This document shows positions 1 through 6,108 of a stretch of DNA of 9,941 nucleotides, piece by piece. The stretch comes from Chloroflexota bacterium. GTDB taxonomy: Bacteria; Chloroflexota; Limnocylindria; QHBO01. Under the pieces are notes generated by a model, which ran no database searches, was not told the DNA's origin, and saw only the letters and a program-made list of their open reading frames with translations. Position 1 is the first letter of the stretch. Each line of letters begins with the position of its first letter. The stretch lies in contig VBKA01000038.1 in the NCBI GenBank assembly GCA_005879815.1, positions 1 through 9,941 of the forward strand, written 5' to 3'. Position numbers and translations under genes: made by a program.

Positions 1-659
1 CGACGCTGTTGCGTCTCCTGGCGGGGACGCTGCGAGCCGACGCCGGGGAGCTGGAGCTCTTCGATCGTCCAGCCGGTGGCTGGTCACGGATGGAGCTCGC
101 GCGACGGGTCGCCGTCCTGCCACAGAGCCTCGAGTTGCCGAGCGGCTTCCGGGTCGGCGAGCTGGTGACCATGGGACGCCTGCCGCACAGCCGCTCCCTG
201 TTCGGGGCCACGCGCGAGGATGAGGAGGCGGTCGAGCGAGCGCTGCGCGACGCCGACGCGGGTGACCTCGCCTCGCGGTATGCCGAGGAGCTGTCCGGAG
301 GCGAGCGGCAGCGCGTGCTGGTGGCCATGGCGCTGGCGCAGGAGCCCCGGCTGCTGCTCCTCGACGAGCCGACGCTGCACCTGGACCTTGCGCACCAGGT
401 GACCCTGCTGGACACGATCCGGCGGCTGTCTCGCGAGCGGCGGATTGCGGTGGTCGCCGTCCTTCACGACCTGACACTGGCCGCGGTTGCAGCGCCGCGA
501 GTGGCGATTCTCGACGCGGGACGCATCGTCGCCGACGGGCAGCCTGACGAGGTCCTCACGCAGGAGCTCGTGCATCGCGTCTTTGGGGTGGCCGTGGAGG
601 CGTTGCGCGACAGCGCCGGCCACCAGCGGCTCGTCCCGGTGATCCGGCCGATGGCCTAG
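1..659 (+). CDS. ABC transporter ATP-binding protein, FecE/BtuD-like (5'-truncated by window edge)
   Basis: This is the nucleotide-binding subunit of an ABC transporter. It would hydrolyse ATP on the cytoplasmic face to drive an inner-membrane permease. The reading frame is open from base 3, so the real start and the Walker A loop lie upstream; the visible TLLRLLAG is the stretch that normally follows Walker A. Counting from the TTG at 9, the Q-loop is VLPQS (Gln39), the signature is LSGGERQR (95-102), Walker B is LLLLDEPT (115-122), the D-loop is LDLAHQ, and the switch histidine is His153 in VLHDL. The layout and the C-terminal 'DGQPDEVLT' segment resemble importers for Fe3+-siderophores, haem or cobalamin (FecE, FhuC, BtuD, HmuV). 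The substrate cannot be told, because the permease and binding protein are not in the window. It ends at TAG 657-659, overlapping the stop codon of the convergent permease gene. Confidence 0.93.
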   Translation, partial: TLLRLLAGTLRADAGELELFDRPAGGWSRMELARRVAVLPQSLELPSGFRVGELVTMGRLPHSRSLFGATREDEEAVERALRDADAGDLASRYAEELSGGERQRVLVAMALAQEPRLLLLDEPTLHLDLAHQVTLLDTIRRLSRERRIAVVAVLHDLTLAAVAAPRVAILDAGRIVADGQPDEVLTQELVHRVFGVAVEALRDSAGHQRLVPVIRPMA

Positions 660-2077
660 AGGCCAGCCTCGTCCGGGATCCCGGATGCGCGCTCGTCGCC
701 ACGTTGCGGCTCGTCGTCGGCGTGTGTGGCGGGCGGTTCTGACCACGGCTCGCTCCAGGCGGATGGGCCCGAAGTCGCGGTGTCGTGCGCCGTGTCGAGC
801 GCCGTGGCGCGGTCGTGGGCCTCCAGGTCCTCGTCCTCGTCGACGACGATCTCGTACTCCTCCTTGCCGTCGGCACGCAGCGAGCGGTGGACGTGGATGT
901 GCGGATGGGTCTCGTCGGAGATCTGCTGCTTCTCCACCCTGACGAGGGTCGCCTCATCGACATGGGCGAGCCGCTCGCTGTCGGGGAGGGCGACGTTCGG
1001 AACCTCGCTCCACAGGAAGTAGTTGAGGAAGACGTTGAGGACGGCGACGACCGGGATGCCGAACAGCGCGCCCCAGACGCCCGCGACCTGAGCTCCCACC
1101 AGCAACGCGACGAGCACCAGGATCGGGTGCATGCCCAGCGCGCCGCGCATCAGCCGGGGTTGGAGCCAGTTGACCGCCACGGTCTGCACCGCGATCAGGA
1201 CGATCGCGATCGGCAGGAACCAGGCGGAGCCGTAGAACCAGGCGGCGATGATCGGCGGGACGAGCGCGAGCGGCGGCCCGAAGAAGGGAATGAACATGGC
1301 GAGCGCGGAGAGGGTGGCCACCAGGAACAGGTACGGCAGGCCAAAGATGACCCAGATGAGCGTCACGAGGATGGCCTGGAAGGCGACCAGCACCAGCTGA
1401 GCACGCAGGAAGCCGCCGAAGGCGCGCGCCACGGTCCTCTCGAAGATCTCCAGCTCATCCTTGTAGCGGTTCGGGACGATCCGGTTGATGCGGCTGAGAA
1501 TCCGTTCGCTGTCCATGACCATGTAGAGCGACAGGATCAGGATCAAGACGAATGAGCCGATGGCGCCGATGGTCGCGCCCGCGATCGCCTGCGCCTGCCC
1601 AAAGACCGCCGCCGTGAGCGGCCCAAGGCTGTTCTGGAGCGTCTTGAAGATGCTGACCAGGTCGATCCCGAAGCGGCTGAAGAGTGGCGACTGCTGCCAC
1701 GATCGCAGGGTCGCCTCGACCTGGCTCGTCGTCGCCGGGAACGTGCGGCTCACCTCACGAACCTGCTCGGTGATGGCGGTCACCAGGCCGAAGATCAGCA
1801 GCCCCACAGCGACGAGGGCGACCAGATAGACAATCGTTGTCGCCAGGCCTCGCGGGACGTGCAGGCCTTCGGCGAGGGTGTTGACGAATGGCGCCATGAC
1901 GAAGGCCATCAGCCAGGCCAGGAAGAGGACCAGCAGGATCGAGCTGAACCCGCCAAAGACGACGAGCGTCTGCTGCAGCAGCAGCGACGCGAAATAGGCG
2001 CTTCCCAGGATTAAGAACGCGAGGAGCCAGCGGCGCTCCCGGCTCCCGAGGACTCCTTCGAAGATGGGCGGCAGCAT
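656..2077 (-). CDS. AI-2E/PerM-family transporter with a long acidic C-terminal tail
   Basis: The 473-residue product is an integral membrane protein of the AI-2E transporter (PerM/YdiK/TqsA) family. Members export diverse small solutes or act in Na+/H+ antiport, and the substrate here is unknown. Hydrophobic segments lie near residues 17-36, 42-63, 79-102, 166-188, 226-246, 249-275, 284-303 and 318-354. The soluble region between the third and fourth segments (103-160) and the family-like run IPFFGPPLALVPP (263-275) fit the family. The body ends near residue 357. The remaining roughly 115 residues are hydrophilic and acidic, with an alternating-histidine stretch HPHIHVH (391-397) and a DEDEDLE run; most homologues lack such a tail. 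The ATG at 2075-2077 is 7 bases after the trpS stop, so the gene is probably co-transcribed with trpS. No strong ribosome site is seen; AAGAGG lies about 13 bases upstream. Confidence 0.9.
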   Translation of the reverse strand: MLPPIFEGVLGSRERRWLLAFLILGSAYFASLLLQQTLVVFGGFSSILLVLFLAWLMAFVMAPFVNTLAEGLHVPRGLATTIVYLVALVAVGLLIFGLVTAITEQVREVSRTFPATTSQVEATLRSWQQSPLFSRFGIDLVSIFKTLQNSLGPLTAAVFGQAQAIAGATIGAIGSFVLILILSLYMVMDSERILSRINRIVPNRYKDELEIFERTVARAFGGFLRAQLVLVAFQAILVTLIWVIFGLPYLFLVATLSALAMFIPFFGPPLALVPPIIAAWFYGSAWFLPIAIVLIAVQTVAVNWLQPRLMRGALGMHPILVLVALLVGAQVAGVWGALFGIPVVAVLNVFLNYFLWSEVPNVALPDSERLAHVDEATLVRVEKQQISDETHPHIHVHRSLRADGKEEYEIVVDEDEDLEAHDRATALDTAHDTATSGPSAWSEPWSEPPATHADDEPQRGDERASGIPDEAGL

Positions 2078-2084
2078 GGGATCG

Positions 2085-3116
2085 TCAGCGCCTCTTGGGA
2101 CCGATGCCGACCGCAGCGTGGACCTCGGCCATGGTCGCCTCCAGGATCGGACGGACCTTCGCCGCCCCGGCCGCCAGCACAGCCTCGACGTGGTCGGGAT
2201 TGGCCGCGAGCTGGTCGCGCTTCGCCTTCATCGGTCTGAAATGCTCGATGATCCGCTCGGCCAGGAGCTGCTTGGTGTCGACGCACCCTGTCCGCGCCGT
2301 GCGCTCACCGTCCTGGATCTGCAGGTAGTCCGCGCCGAAGAAGCGGTGAAGCTGACAGACGTTGCAGATCTCCGGTCGCCCGGGGTCGGTGCGCTTGATG
2401 CGCTGCGGGTCGGTGACCATGTTCATCACGATCTTCCGGATCTGGTCCGGCTCGGCGAAGATCGGGATCGTGTTGCCAGCACTCTTGCTCATCTTTCGCC
2501 GGCCGTCCGTGCCGAGCACGATGGGCGCCTCGGTGTAGACCGGCTGCGGCTCGGGGAAGATCGGTCCATAGCGACGGTTGAACGCCCGCACGATCTCGCG
2601 CGACAGCTCCAGGTGCGCAGCCTGGTCCTTGCCGACCGGCACGTGGGTCGCTTTGTAGATGACGATGTCAGCGGCCTGCAGCACGGGGTAGTCGAGCAGC
2701 CCCATACTGTTCTCGACGCCCTGCTCGCGCTTCTCCTTGTAGGTGGGCGTGCGCTCGACCCAGCCGACCGGGACAACCGTGTTGAAGATCCATGCCAGCT
2801 CGGCGTGCTCGGGGAGGTCGGATTGGCGGATCAGGGCGCATCGTTCCGGGTCGAGGCCCACGGCCAGCAGGTCGAGCACCATCTCGTGCGAGAGCCGTCG
2901 CATCTCCTCGCCGTTGTGGACCGTGGTCAGGGCGTGCATGTCCACGATGCCGTAGATCGTGTCGTACTCGTCCTGCAGCTTGACGTAGTTGACCTGCGCT
3001 CCCAGGTAGTTGCCCAGGTGCGACGCCCCCGACGGCTGGATCCCGCTGAACACACGCTCGCGTATCGGTCGCGACGGCGCCGGTTGCCCGCTGGTCTGGG
3101 TGACGGTGGGGGTCAT
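2085..3116 (-). CDS. trpS: tryptophanyl-tRNA synthetase
   Basis: This cytoplasmic class I aminoacyl-tRNA synthetase charges tRNA-Trp. At 343 residues it has the usual length for a bacterial TrpRS. The HIGH signature appears as HLGN (33-36) after SGIQPSG (24-30). The family blocks MGLLDYPVLQAADI (138-151) and VGKDQAAHLEL (161-171) are present, and the KMSKS loop is KMSKS (208-212). The ATG at 3114-3116 was chosen because it leaves a normal short lead before the first conserved block. The frame stays open to 3212, but that would add 32 arginine-rich residues with no family match. The C-terminal third holds a degraded form of the four-cysteine Fe-S motif found in some TrpRS enzymes: Cys251 and Cys278 remain, while the other two positions are Glu271 and Thr281. 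It is the first gene of a likely two-gene transcript with the downstream permease. Confidence 0.97.
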   Translation of the reverse strand: MTPTVTQTSGQPAPSRPIRERVFSGIQPSGASHLGNYLGAQVNYVKLQDEYDTIYGIVDMHALTTVHNGEEMRRLSHEMVLDLLAVGLDPERCALIRQSDLPEHAELAWIFNTVVPVGWVERTPTYKEKREQGVENSMGLLDYPVLQAADIVIYKATHVPVGKDQAAHLELSREIVRAFNRRYGPIFPEPQPVYTEAPIVLGTDGRRKMSKSAGNTIPIFAEPDQIRKIVMNMVTDPQRIKRTDPGRPEICNVCQLHRFFGADYLQIQDGERTARTGCVDTKQLLAERIIEHFRPMKAKRDQLAANPDHVEAVLAAGAAKVRPILEATMAEVHAAVGIGPKRR

Positions 3117-3125
3117 CGGAGGCCG

Positions 3126-3152
3126 AGTGTAGCGCCTTCCTCGTGGGCTCAA
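3126..3152 (-). promoter_or_regulatory. candidate trpS promoter giving a nearly leaderless mRNA
   Basis: Read on the minus strand, TTGAGC (3147-3152) and TACACT (3126-3131) resemble -35 and -10 hexamers. The spacer is 15 bases, shorter than the usual 17. The -10 ends only 9 bases before the trpS ATG, so transcription would begin within a few bases of the start codon. No Shine-Dalgarno sequence is seen in front of that ATG, which fits leaderless translation. This was judged by eye only. Confidence 0.35.
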
Positions 3153-3189
3153 ACCCTTCGGTCGAGGCCGCCGCGGAGATCGCGGGGAG

Positions 3190-3195
3190 TAGAAT
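3190..3195 (+). promoter_or_regulatory. candidate -10 element for the birA-acc run
   Basis: TAGAAT matches the -10 consensus TATAAT at five of six positions and lies 27 bases before the birA ATG, in the spacer divergent from trpS. No good -35 hexamer stands 16-18 bases upstream, so this is a weak call. It is the only spacer before the eight-gene run, and some promoter is expected here. Confidence 0.35.
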
Positions 3196-3222
3196 CCGGC
3201 GATCACTCGCACGGGTCAGCGC

Positions 3223-4041
3223 ATGGCGAGCGCCACTGATTGGAGCAGCGCCGGGGATGCAGGTCGCCGGCTCGGTCGGACGGTCGAATTCCACGCGAGC
3301 ATCGGCTCGACGAATGACCGAGCCTGGGAGCGCCTCCACCAGGGCGACGAGGGAGCGGCCGTCGTCGCGGACCTGCAGACGGCCGGTCGCGGACGACACG
3401 GGCGCACCTGGAGCTCACCGGCGGGCGTGAACTTGATGGTCTCGGTCGGGATCCGGCCCGGTCTCGAGGCAGCCGATGCCTGGCTGCTGGGCGCCGCCAC
3501 AGCGCTCGCCGTTCGCGACGCGTGCCGTTCCGTCCTCCCACCGACGAAGCGGGATGGGCTCGGGTTGAAGTGGCCGAATGACGTCGTGGACGAGAGCGGC
3601 CGCAAGCTGGCGGGCCTCCTCCTGGAGACCGCCATCACCGGTGACCTCGTCTCCGAGGCGGTGCTGGGTGTTGGCGTGAACGTCAACTGGCCGCTTAGGG
3701 AGATGCCGTCCGAGATCGCGGAGCGCGCCACCTCGCTGATGGACGTGGGTGGTGGCGCCGTCGATCGTGTCGCGCTGTTGCGTTCGTACCTGACCGGCCT
3801 CGCCGGCGAGGTCGCCGGGCTCGAGGCGGGCATCTCGCCGCTCGAGCGCTACCGAGCCGCCTCGTGGCTGACCGGCCGCGATGCGAGGATCTCCGCTGGC
3901 GGACGGATCCTCGCGGGCCGGGTGCGGGGCGTTGCCGCGGACGGATCGCTCGAGCTCGAGACTCCTGGGCGTCTCGTGAGCATCGCCTATGGCGAAGTGG
4001 TCCAGGTCGGCGCCGAAGGCGTTCCGGTGCTCCTGTCATGA
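3223..4041 (+). CDS. birA: biotin--[acetyl-CoA-carboxylase] ligase, monofunctional
   Basis: The 272-residue enzyme activates biotin with ATP to biotinyl-5'-AMP and transfers it to the acceptor lysine of biotin-dependent carboxylases. Seen in the sequence are FHASIGSTND (23-32), the biotinyl-adenylate loop GRGRHGR (55-61), LKWPNDV (115-121), the KLAG block with Lys128, GVGVNVN (149-155) and a small C-terminal SH3-like domain (about 222-263). The catalytic domain starts almost at the N-terminus, so the winged-helix domain of bifunctional BirA repressors is absent and the protein should not bind DNA. The ATG at 3223 leaves a normal lead before the first conserved block, though no clear ribosome site precedes it. 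The stop overlaps the sigma factor start as ATGA. Its place ahead of the acetyl-CoA carboxylase genes suits its role, yet the AccB-like protein encoded downstream lacks the lysine it would modify. Confidence 0.95.
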   Translation: MASATDWSSAGDAGRRLGRTVEFHASIGSTNDRAWERLHQGDEGAAVVADLQTAGRGRHGRTWSSPAGVNLMVSVGIRPGLEAADAWLLGAATALAVRDACRSVLPPTKRDGLGLKWPNDVVDESGRKLAGLLLETAITGDLVSEAVLGVGVNVNWPLREMPSEIAERATSLMDVGGGAVDRVALLRSYLTGLAGEVAGLEAGISPLERYRAASWLTGRDARISAGGRILAGRVRGVAADGSLELETPGRLVSIAYGEVVQVGAEGVPVLLS

Positions 4042-4637
4042 GTGAGCCGATGCCGAGCGGGCCACTCGCCTTCGATCCTGCCGCCGAGCGGCCCACGCAA
4101 CCGGACCCCGACCGTTCGGCGGTCAGCGCCGCGCAGGGCGACCCGGCGGATTTCGGGGTGCTCTACCACCGCTACCTGGATGCGGTCTACAGCTACGCCT
4201 TCTACCAGCTCGGGGATCACCACGACGCCGAGGACGCCACCGCCCGTACCTTCATGGCCGCGTTGCGCGGCATCGGCTCATTCCGAAACGAGGGAGCCAG
4301 CTTCCGTGCCTGGCTCTTCCGGATCGCCCGCAACACGATCGCGAATGCGCACCGGACGCGCGCTCGTCGGCGCACGGAGCCGATGGACGCGATTTCGCTC
4401 GAGCCGCCCGCCCCGGATGCGGACCCTGCCGGTCTGGCGCTGCGGGCAGAGGAGGCGCGCCGGGTCCGCGCCGCGGTGATCGCCCTCCCGGACGACCGGC
4501 GGCAGGTCGTGCTGCTGCGCTTCGCCGATGGATTGAGCGCCCGGGAGATCGGCGAGGTGCTCGACCGATCGGAGGGTGCCGTGCGCGTGCTCCTCCACCG
4601 CGCCCTGAAGGACCTCGCCGAGCAGCTCCACCGCTGA
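4038..4637 (+). CDS. RNA polymerase sigma factor, ECF (sigma-70 family)
   Basis: The 199-residue product has the two-domain layout of extracytoplasmic-function sigma factors, which direct RNA polymerase to a small set of promoters. Sigma region 2 spans about 36-110 and includes DFGVLYHRYLDAVYSYA, DAEDATARTFMAAL and FRAWLFRIARNTIANAHR. Region 4 spans about 145-196, with LPDDRRQVVLLRFADGLS and the helix-turn-helix AREIGEVLDRSEGAVRVLLHRAL. Region 3 is absent, as expected, and is replaced by a Pro/Asp-rich linker (about 113-132). The first 35 residues are unstructured-looking. The ATG at 4038 overlaps the birA stop as ATGA and was preferred over a longer open frame from 3864, which would run 174 bases into birA. 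The small membrane protein downstream is a candidate anti-sigma partner. The regulon is unknown; the acc genes next door are an obvious but untested target. Confidence 0.93.
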   Translation: MSEPMPSGPLAFDPAAERPTQPDPDRSAVSAAQGDPADFGVLYHRYLDAVYSYAFYQLGDHHDAEDATARTFMAALRGIGSFRNEGASFRAWLFRIARNTIANAHRTRARRRTEPMDAISLEPPAPDADPAGLALRAEEARRVRAAVIALPDDRRQVVLLRFADGLSAREIGEVLDRSEGAVRVLLHRALKDLAEQLHR

Positions 4638-4648
4638 CGACGGCGGTC

Positions 4649-4664
4649 CGCGCCGGAGGGCGCG
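4649..4664 (+). other. GC-rich tetraloop hairpin just after the sigma factor gene
   Basis: CGCGCC and GGCGCG form a perfect 6-bp stem around the loop GGAG, starting 12 bases after the sigma factor stop. No T-run follows, so it is not a standard intrinsic terminator. It could slow polymerase or protect an mRNA 3' end. Confidence 0.5.
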
Positions 4665-4672
4665 TGGGTGTA

Positions 4673-4699
4673 ACGAAATGCCCCACCGCGGTGTTTCGT
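4673..4699 (+). repeat. inverted repeat ACGAAA...TTTCGT with inner palindrome CACCGCGGTG
   Basis: Outer arms ACGAAA (4673-4678) and TTTCGT (4694-4699) match perfectly. The perfect 10-base palindrome CACCGCGGTG (4684-4693) abuts the right arm. Such symmetry suits a dimeric regulator's binding site or an RNA fold. No known operator is recognised. Confidence 0.5.
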
Positions 4700-4709
4700 A
4701 CCATGACCA

Positions 4710-4753
4710 GCTCCTTCGGGTAGCTGAGCCTTCCTTCATCACGCGAAAGGAGC
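4710..4753 (+). promoter_or_regulatory. hairpin able to hide the ribosome-binding site of the next gene
   Basis: GCTCCTTCG (4710-4718) pairs with CGAAAGGAGC (4744-4753) over nine base pairs with one bulged A (4746), leaving a 25-base loop. The right arm contains AAAGGAG (4746-4752), the strongest Shine-Dalgarno sequence in the window, 5 bases before the GTG at 4758. In the folded state ribosomes would be blocked, so this is a candidate RNA switch or thermosensor-like element. It resembles no riboswitch class I know. Function is inferred from base pairing alone. Confidence 0.45.
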
Positions 4754-4757
4754 CTCC

Positions 4758-5075
4758 GTGGCAGACCGTACCCCGGCTGAACGCCTGGACAGGGCGCTCG
4801 ACAGCCTGCTGACCGGCGGCCTCGCCACCCGCGAACGTGAGCTGCGGCCGCTGCTCGATACGGCGGATCAACTGCGGCTTGCTCTGGCACCGGTGCCCGT
4901 CAGCGCGCGCTTCGAGGCAGACCTCGCCCGTCGCGTGGCGGCAGGCCGGCGCGCTGGCCGCTTCGACCTCCACGTCCCGACCTGGCTGCTCCTGACCGGT
5001 GCCGTCTCGTCCGCGGCGGTGGGCGTGGGTGTCACGGCGTATGCCGTCTGGCGCGGCACGCATCGTTCGAGCTGA
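4758..5075 (+). CDS. small single-span membrane protein, DUF5667-like; putative anti-sigma partner
   Basis: The 105-residue product begins at GTG 4758, fixed by AAAGGAG five bases upstream. Residues 5-65 form a helical region with the pattern LDRALDSLLTGG, RELRPLLDTADQLRLAL, APVPVSARFEADLARRV. This resembles the DUF5667-type domain often found after ECF sigma genes in actinobacteria and Chloroflexota; I recognise the pattern by eye and cannot confirm it by search. A single transmembrane helix spans about 73-98, followed by seven hydrophilic residues. There is no signal peptide, so the N-terminal domain should face the cytoplasm, where it could hold a sigma factor. No zinc-binding HxxxCxxC anti-sigma motif is present, and the protein has no cysteine. 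The gene follows the sigma factor after a structured 120-base gap and ends 4 bases before accD, so its translation may be coupled to accD. The anti-sigma role is an inference from context. Confidence 0.8.
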   Translation: MADRTPAERLDRALDSLLTGGLATRERELRPLLDTADQLRLALAPVPVSARFEADLARRVAAGRRAGRFDLHVPTWLLLTGAVSSAAVGVGVTAYAVWRGTHRSS

Positions 5076-5079
5076 GCCG

Positions 5080-6108
5080 ATGCCCATCAAGTTCCCGTTC
5101 AGCCGCCGTCGTTCCGGCCCCACCGATGCCTGGACGAAGTGCCCGTCGTGCGACCAGCAGGTCTTCAACAAGCAGCTCGAGCGGAACCTGCGGGTCTGCC
5201 CCCACTGCGGCCATCACTTCCGGATGGGGATCGGCGAGCGGATCGAGCTGCTGCTGGATGAGGGAACCTTCGTCGAGCGCGACGCCTCACTCGAATCCGG
5301 GGATCCCCTGGGTTTCGCCGACCAGAAGCCCTACCCGGATCGCATCGAGGCGGCCAAGGTCAAGACCGGCCTCCGCGAGGCAGCGGTGTGGGGGACGGGG
5401 GCCATCGACGGCCAGCGGGTCGCCATCGGTCTCTTTGACTTCCGATTCATGGGCGGCTCCATGGGCAGCGTGGTCGGTGAGAAGATCGCGCGCTGCTTTG
5501 AGGCGGCGCTTGCGGAACGGCTGCCCGCGATCATCGTGAGCGCCTCCGGGGGCGCGCGCATGCAGGAGGGCACCCTGTCGCTCCTGCAGCTGGCCAAAAC
5601 CACCGCGCCGCTCGCTCGCCTCGACGACGCGGGCGTCCCGTTCATCAGCATCCTGACCGATCCCACCACCGGCGGCGTACTCGCCAGCTTCGCTTCCCTG
5701 GGCGATGCGATCATCGCCGAGCCTCGGGCGCTGATCGGGTTTGCGGGCGCCCGGGTCGCGAGCGGCACCGTGGGCGAGGACCTGCCGGAGGGATTCCAGA
5801 GCGCCGAGTTCCTGCTCGAGCGCGGCTTCGTGGACATGATCACGCCGAGGGCGGAGCTGCGCAGCACGCTTTCGCGCCTGCTCAGGCTCCTTCCAGTGGC
5901 GCCCGTGGAGGCGATCGAGCCCGAGCAAGGTCAGCATGCGTGGGGACCGATTGGGGTCCTCTCCGGGCTCGCCGAGCGGGTGGGAGGTGCCGTCAGCGAG
6001 ACGATCGGCATCAAGGTGGAGCCCGATGCGGGCGGCTCCGGCAACGGCGACCGCCCGGCGCGGTCCTCCGGCGCGCCGGAACCGGCGACGACAGAGGACG
6101 AGCGATGA
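5080..6108 (+). CDS. accD: acetyl-CoA carboxylase carboxyltransferase subunit beta
   Basis: With AccA this 342-residue subunit forms the carboxyltransferase that moves the carboxyl group from carboxybiotin to acetyl-CoA, giving malonyl-CoA. The N-terminal zinc ribbon is intact as CPSC (21-24) and CPHC (40-43). The crotonase-fold core has FMGGSMGSVVGEK (123-135), SASGGARMQEG (154-164) and TDPTTGGV (193-200), followed by the AccD-type LPEGFQSAEFLLERGFVD (235-252). The first Met after the upstream stop (5080) is used because the usual short lead then precedes the zinc ribbon. The C-terminus is longer than the E. coli protein (304 residues): about 60 residues after 'LLPVAPVEAIEP' end in a Gly/Pro/Glu-rich tail with no recognisable domain. 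The gene starts 4 bases after the small membrane protein and overlaps accA as ATGA. Confidence 0.97.
   Translation: MPIKFPFSRRRSGPTDAWTKCPSCDQQVFNKQLERNLRVCPHCGHHFRMGIGERIELLLDEGTFVERDASLESGDPLGFADQKPYPDRIEAAKVKTGLREAAVWGTGAIDGQRVAIGLFDFRFMGGSMGSVVGEKIARCFEAALAERLPAIIVSASGGARMQEGTLSLLQLAKTTAPLARLDDAGVPFISILTDPTTGGVLASFASLGDAIIAEPRALIGFAGARVASGTVGEDLPEGFQSAEFLLERGFVDMITPRAELRSTLSRLLRLLPVAPVEAIEPEQGQHAWGPIGVLSGLAERVGGAVSETIGIKVEPDAGGSGNGDRPARSSGAPEPATTEDER

Noticed and set aside
785..1555. 256-codon plus-strand open frame opposite the permease
   Set aside because: Composition is dominated by Asp, Glu, Arg and Gln, as expected from the complement of hydrophobic codons; not a real gene.
3117..3212. 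Longer trpS start at 3212
   Set aside because: It adds 32 Arg/Pro-rich residues without family match and overlaps the candidate promoter elements.
2064..3239. 391-codon plus-strand open frame opposite trpS
   Set aside because: It is the antisense shadow of a clear trpS gene in GC-rich DNA; the product has no recognisable family motifs.
3864..4037. Longer sigma factor start at 3864
   Set aside because: It would overlap birA by 174 bases and add Arg-rich residues; the ATGA junction at 4038 is typical.
4672..4699. ECF-type promoter (AAC ... CGT) in the inverted repeat
   Set aside because: The spacing between the two elements is 22 bases, too long for the usual 16-18.
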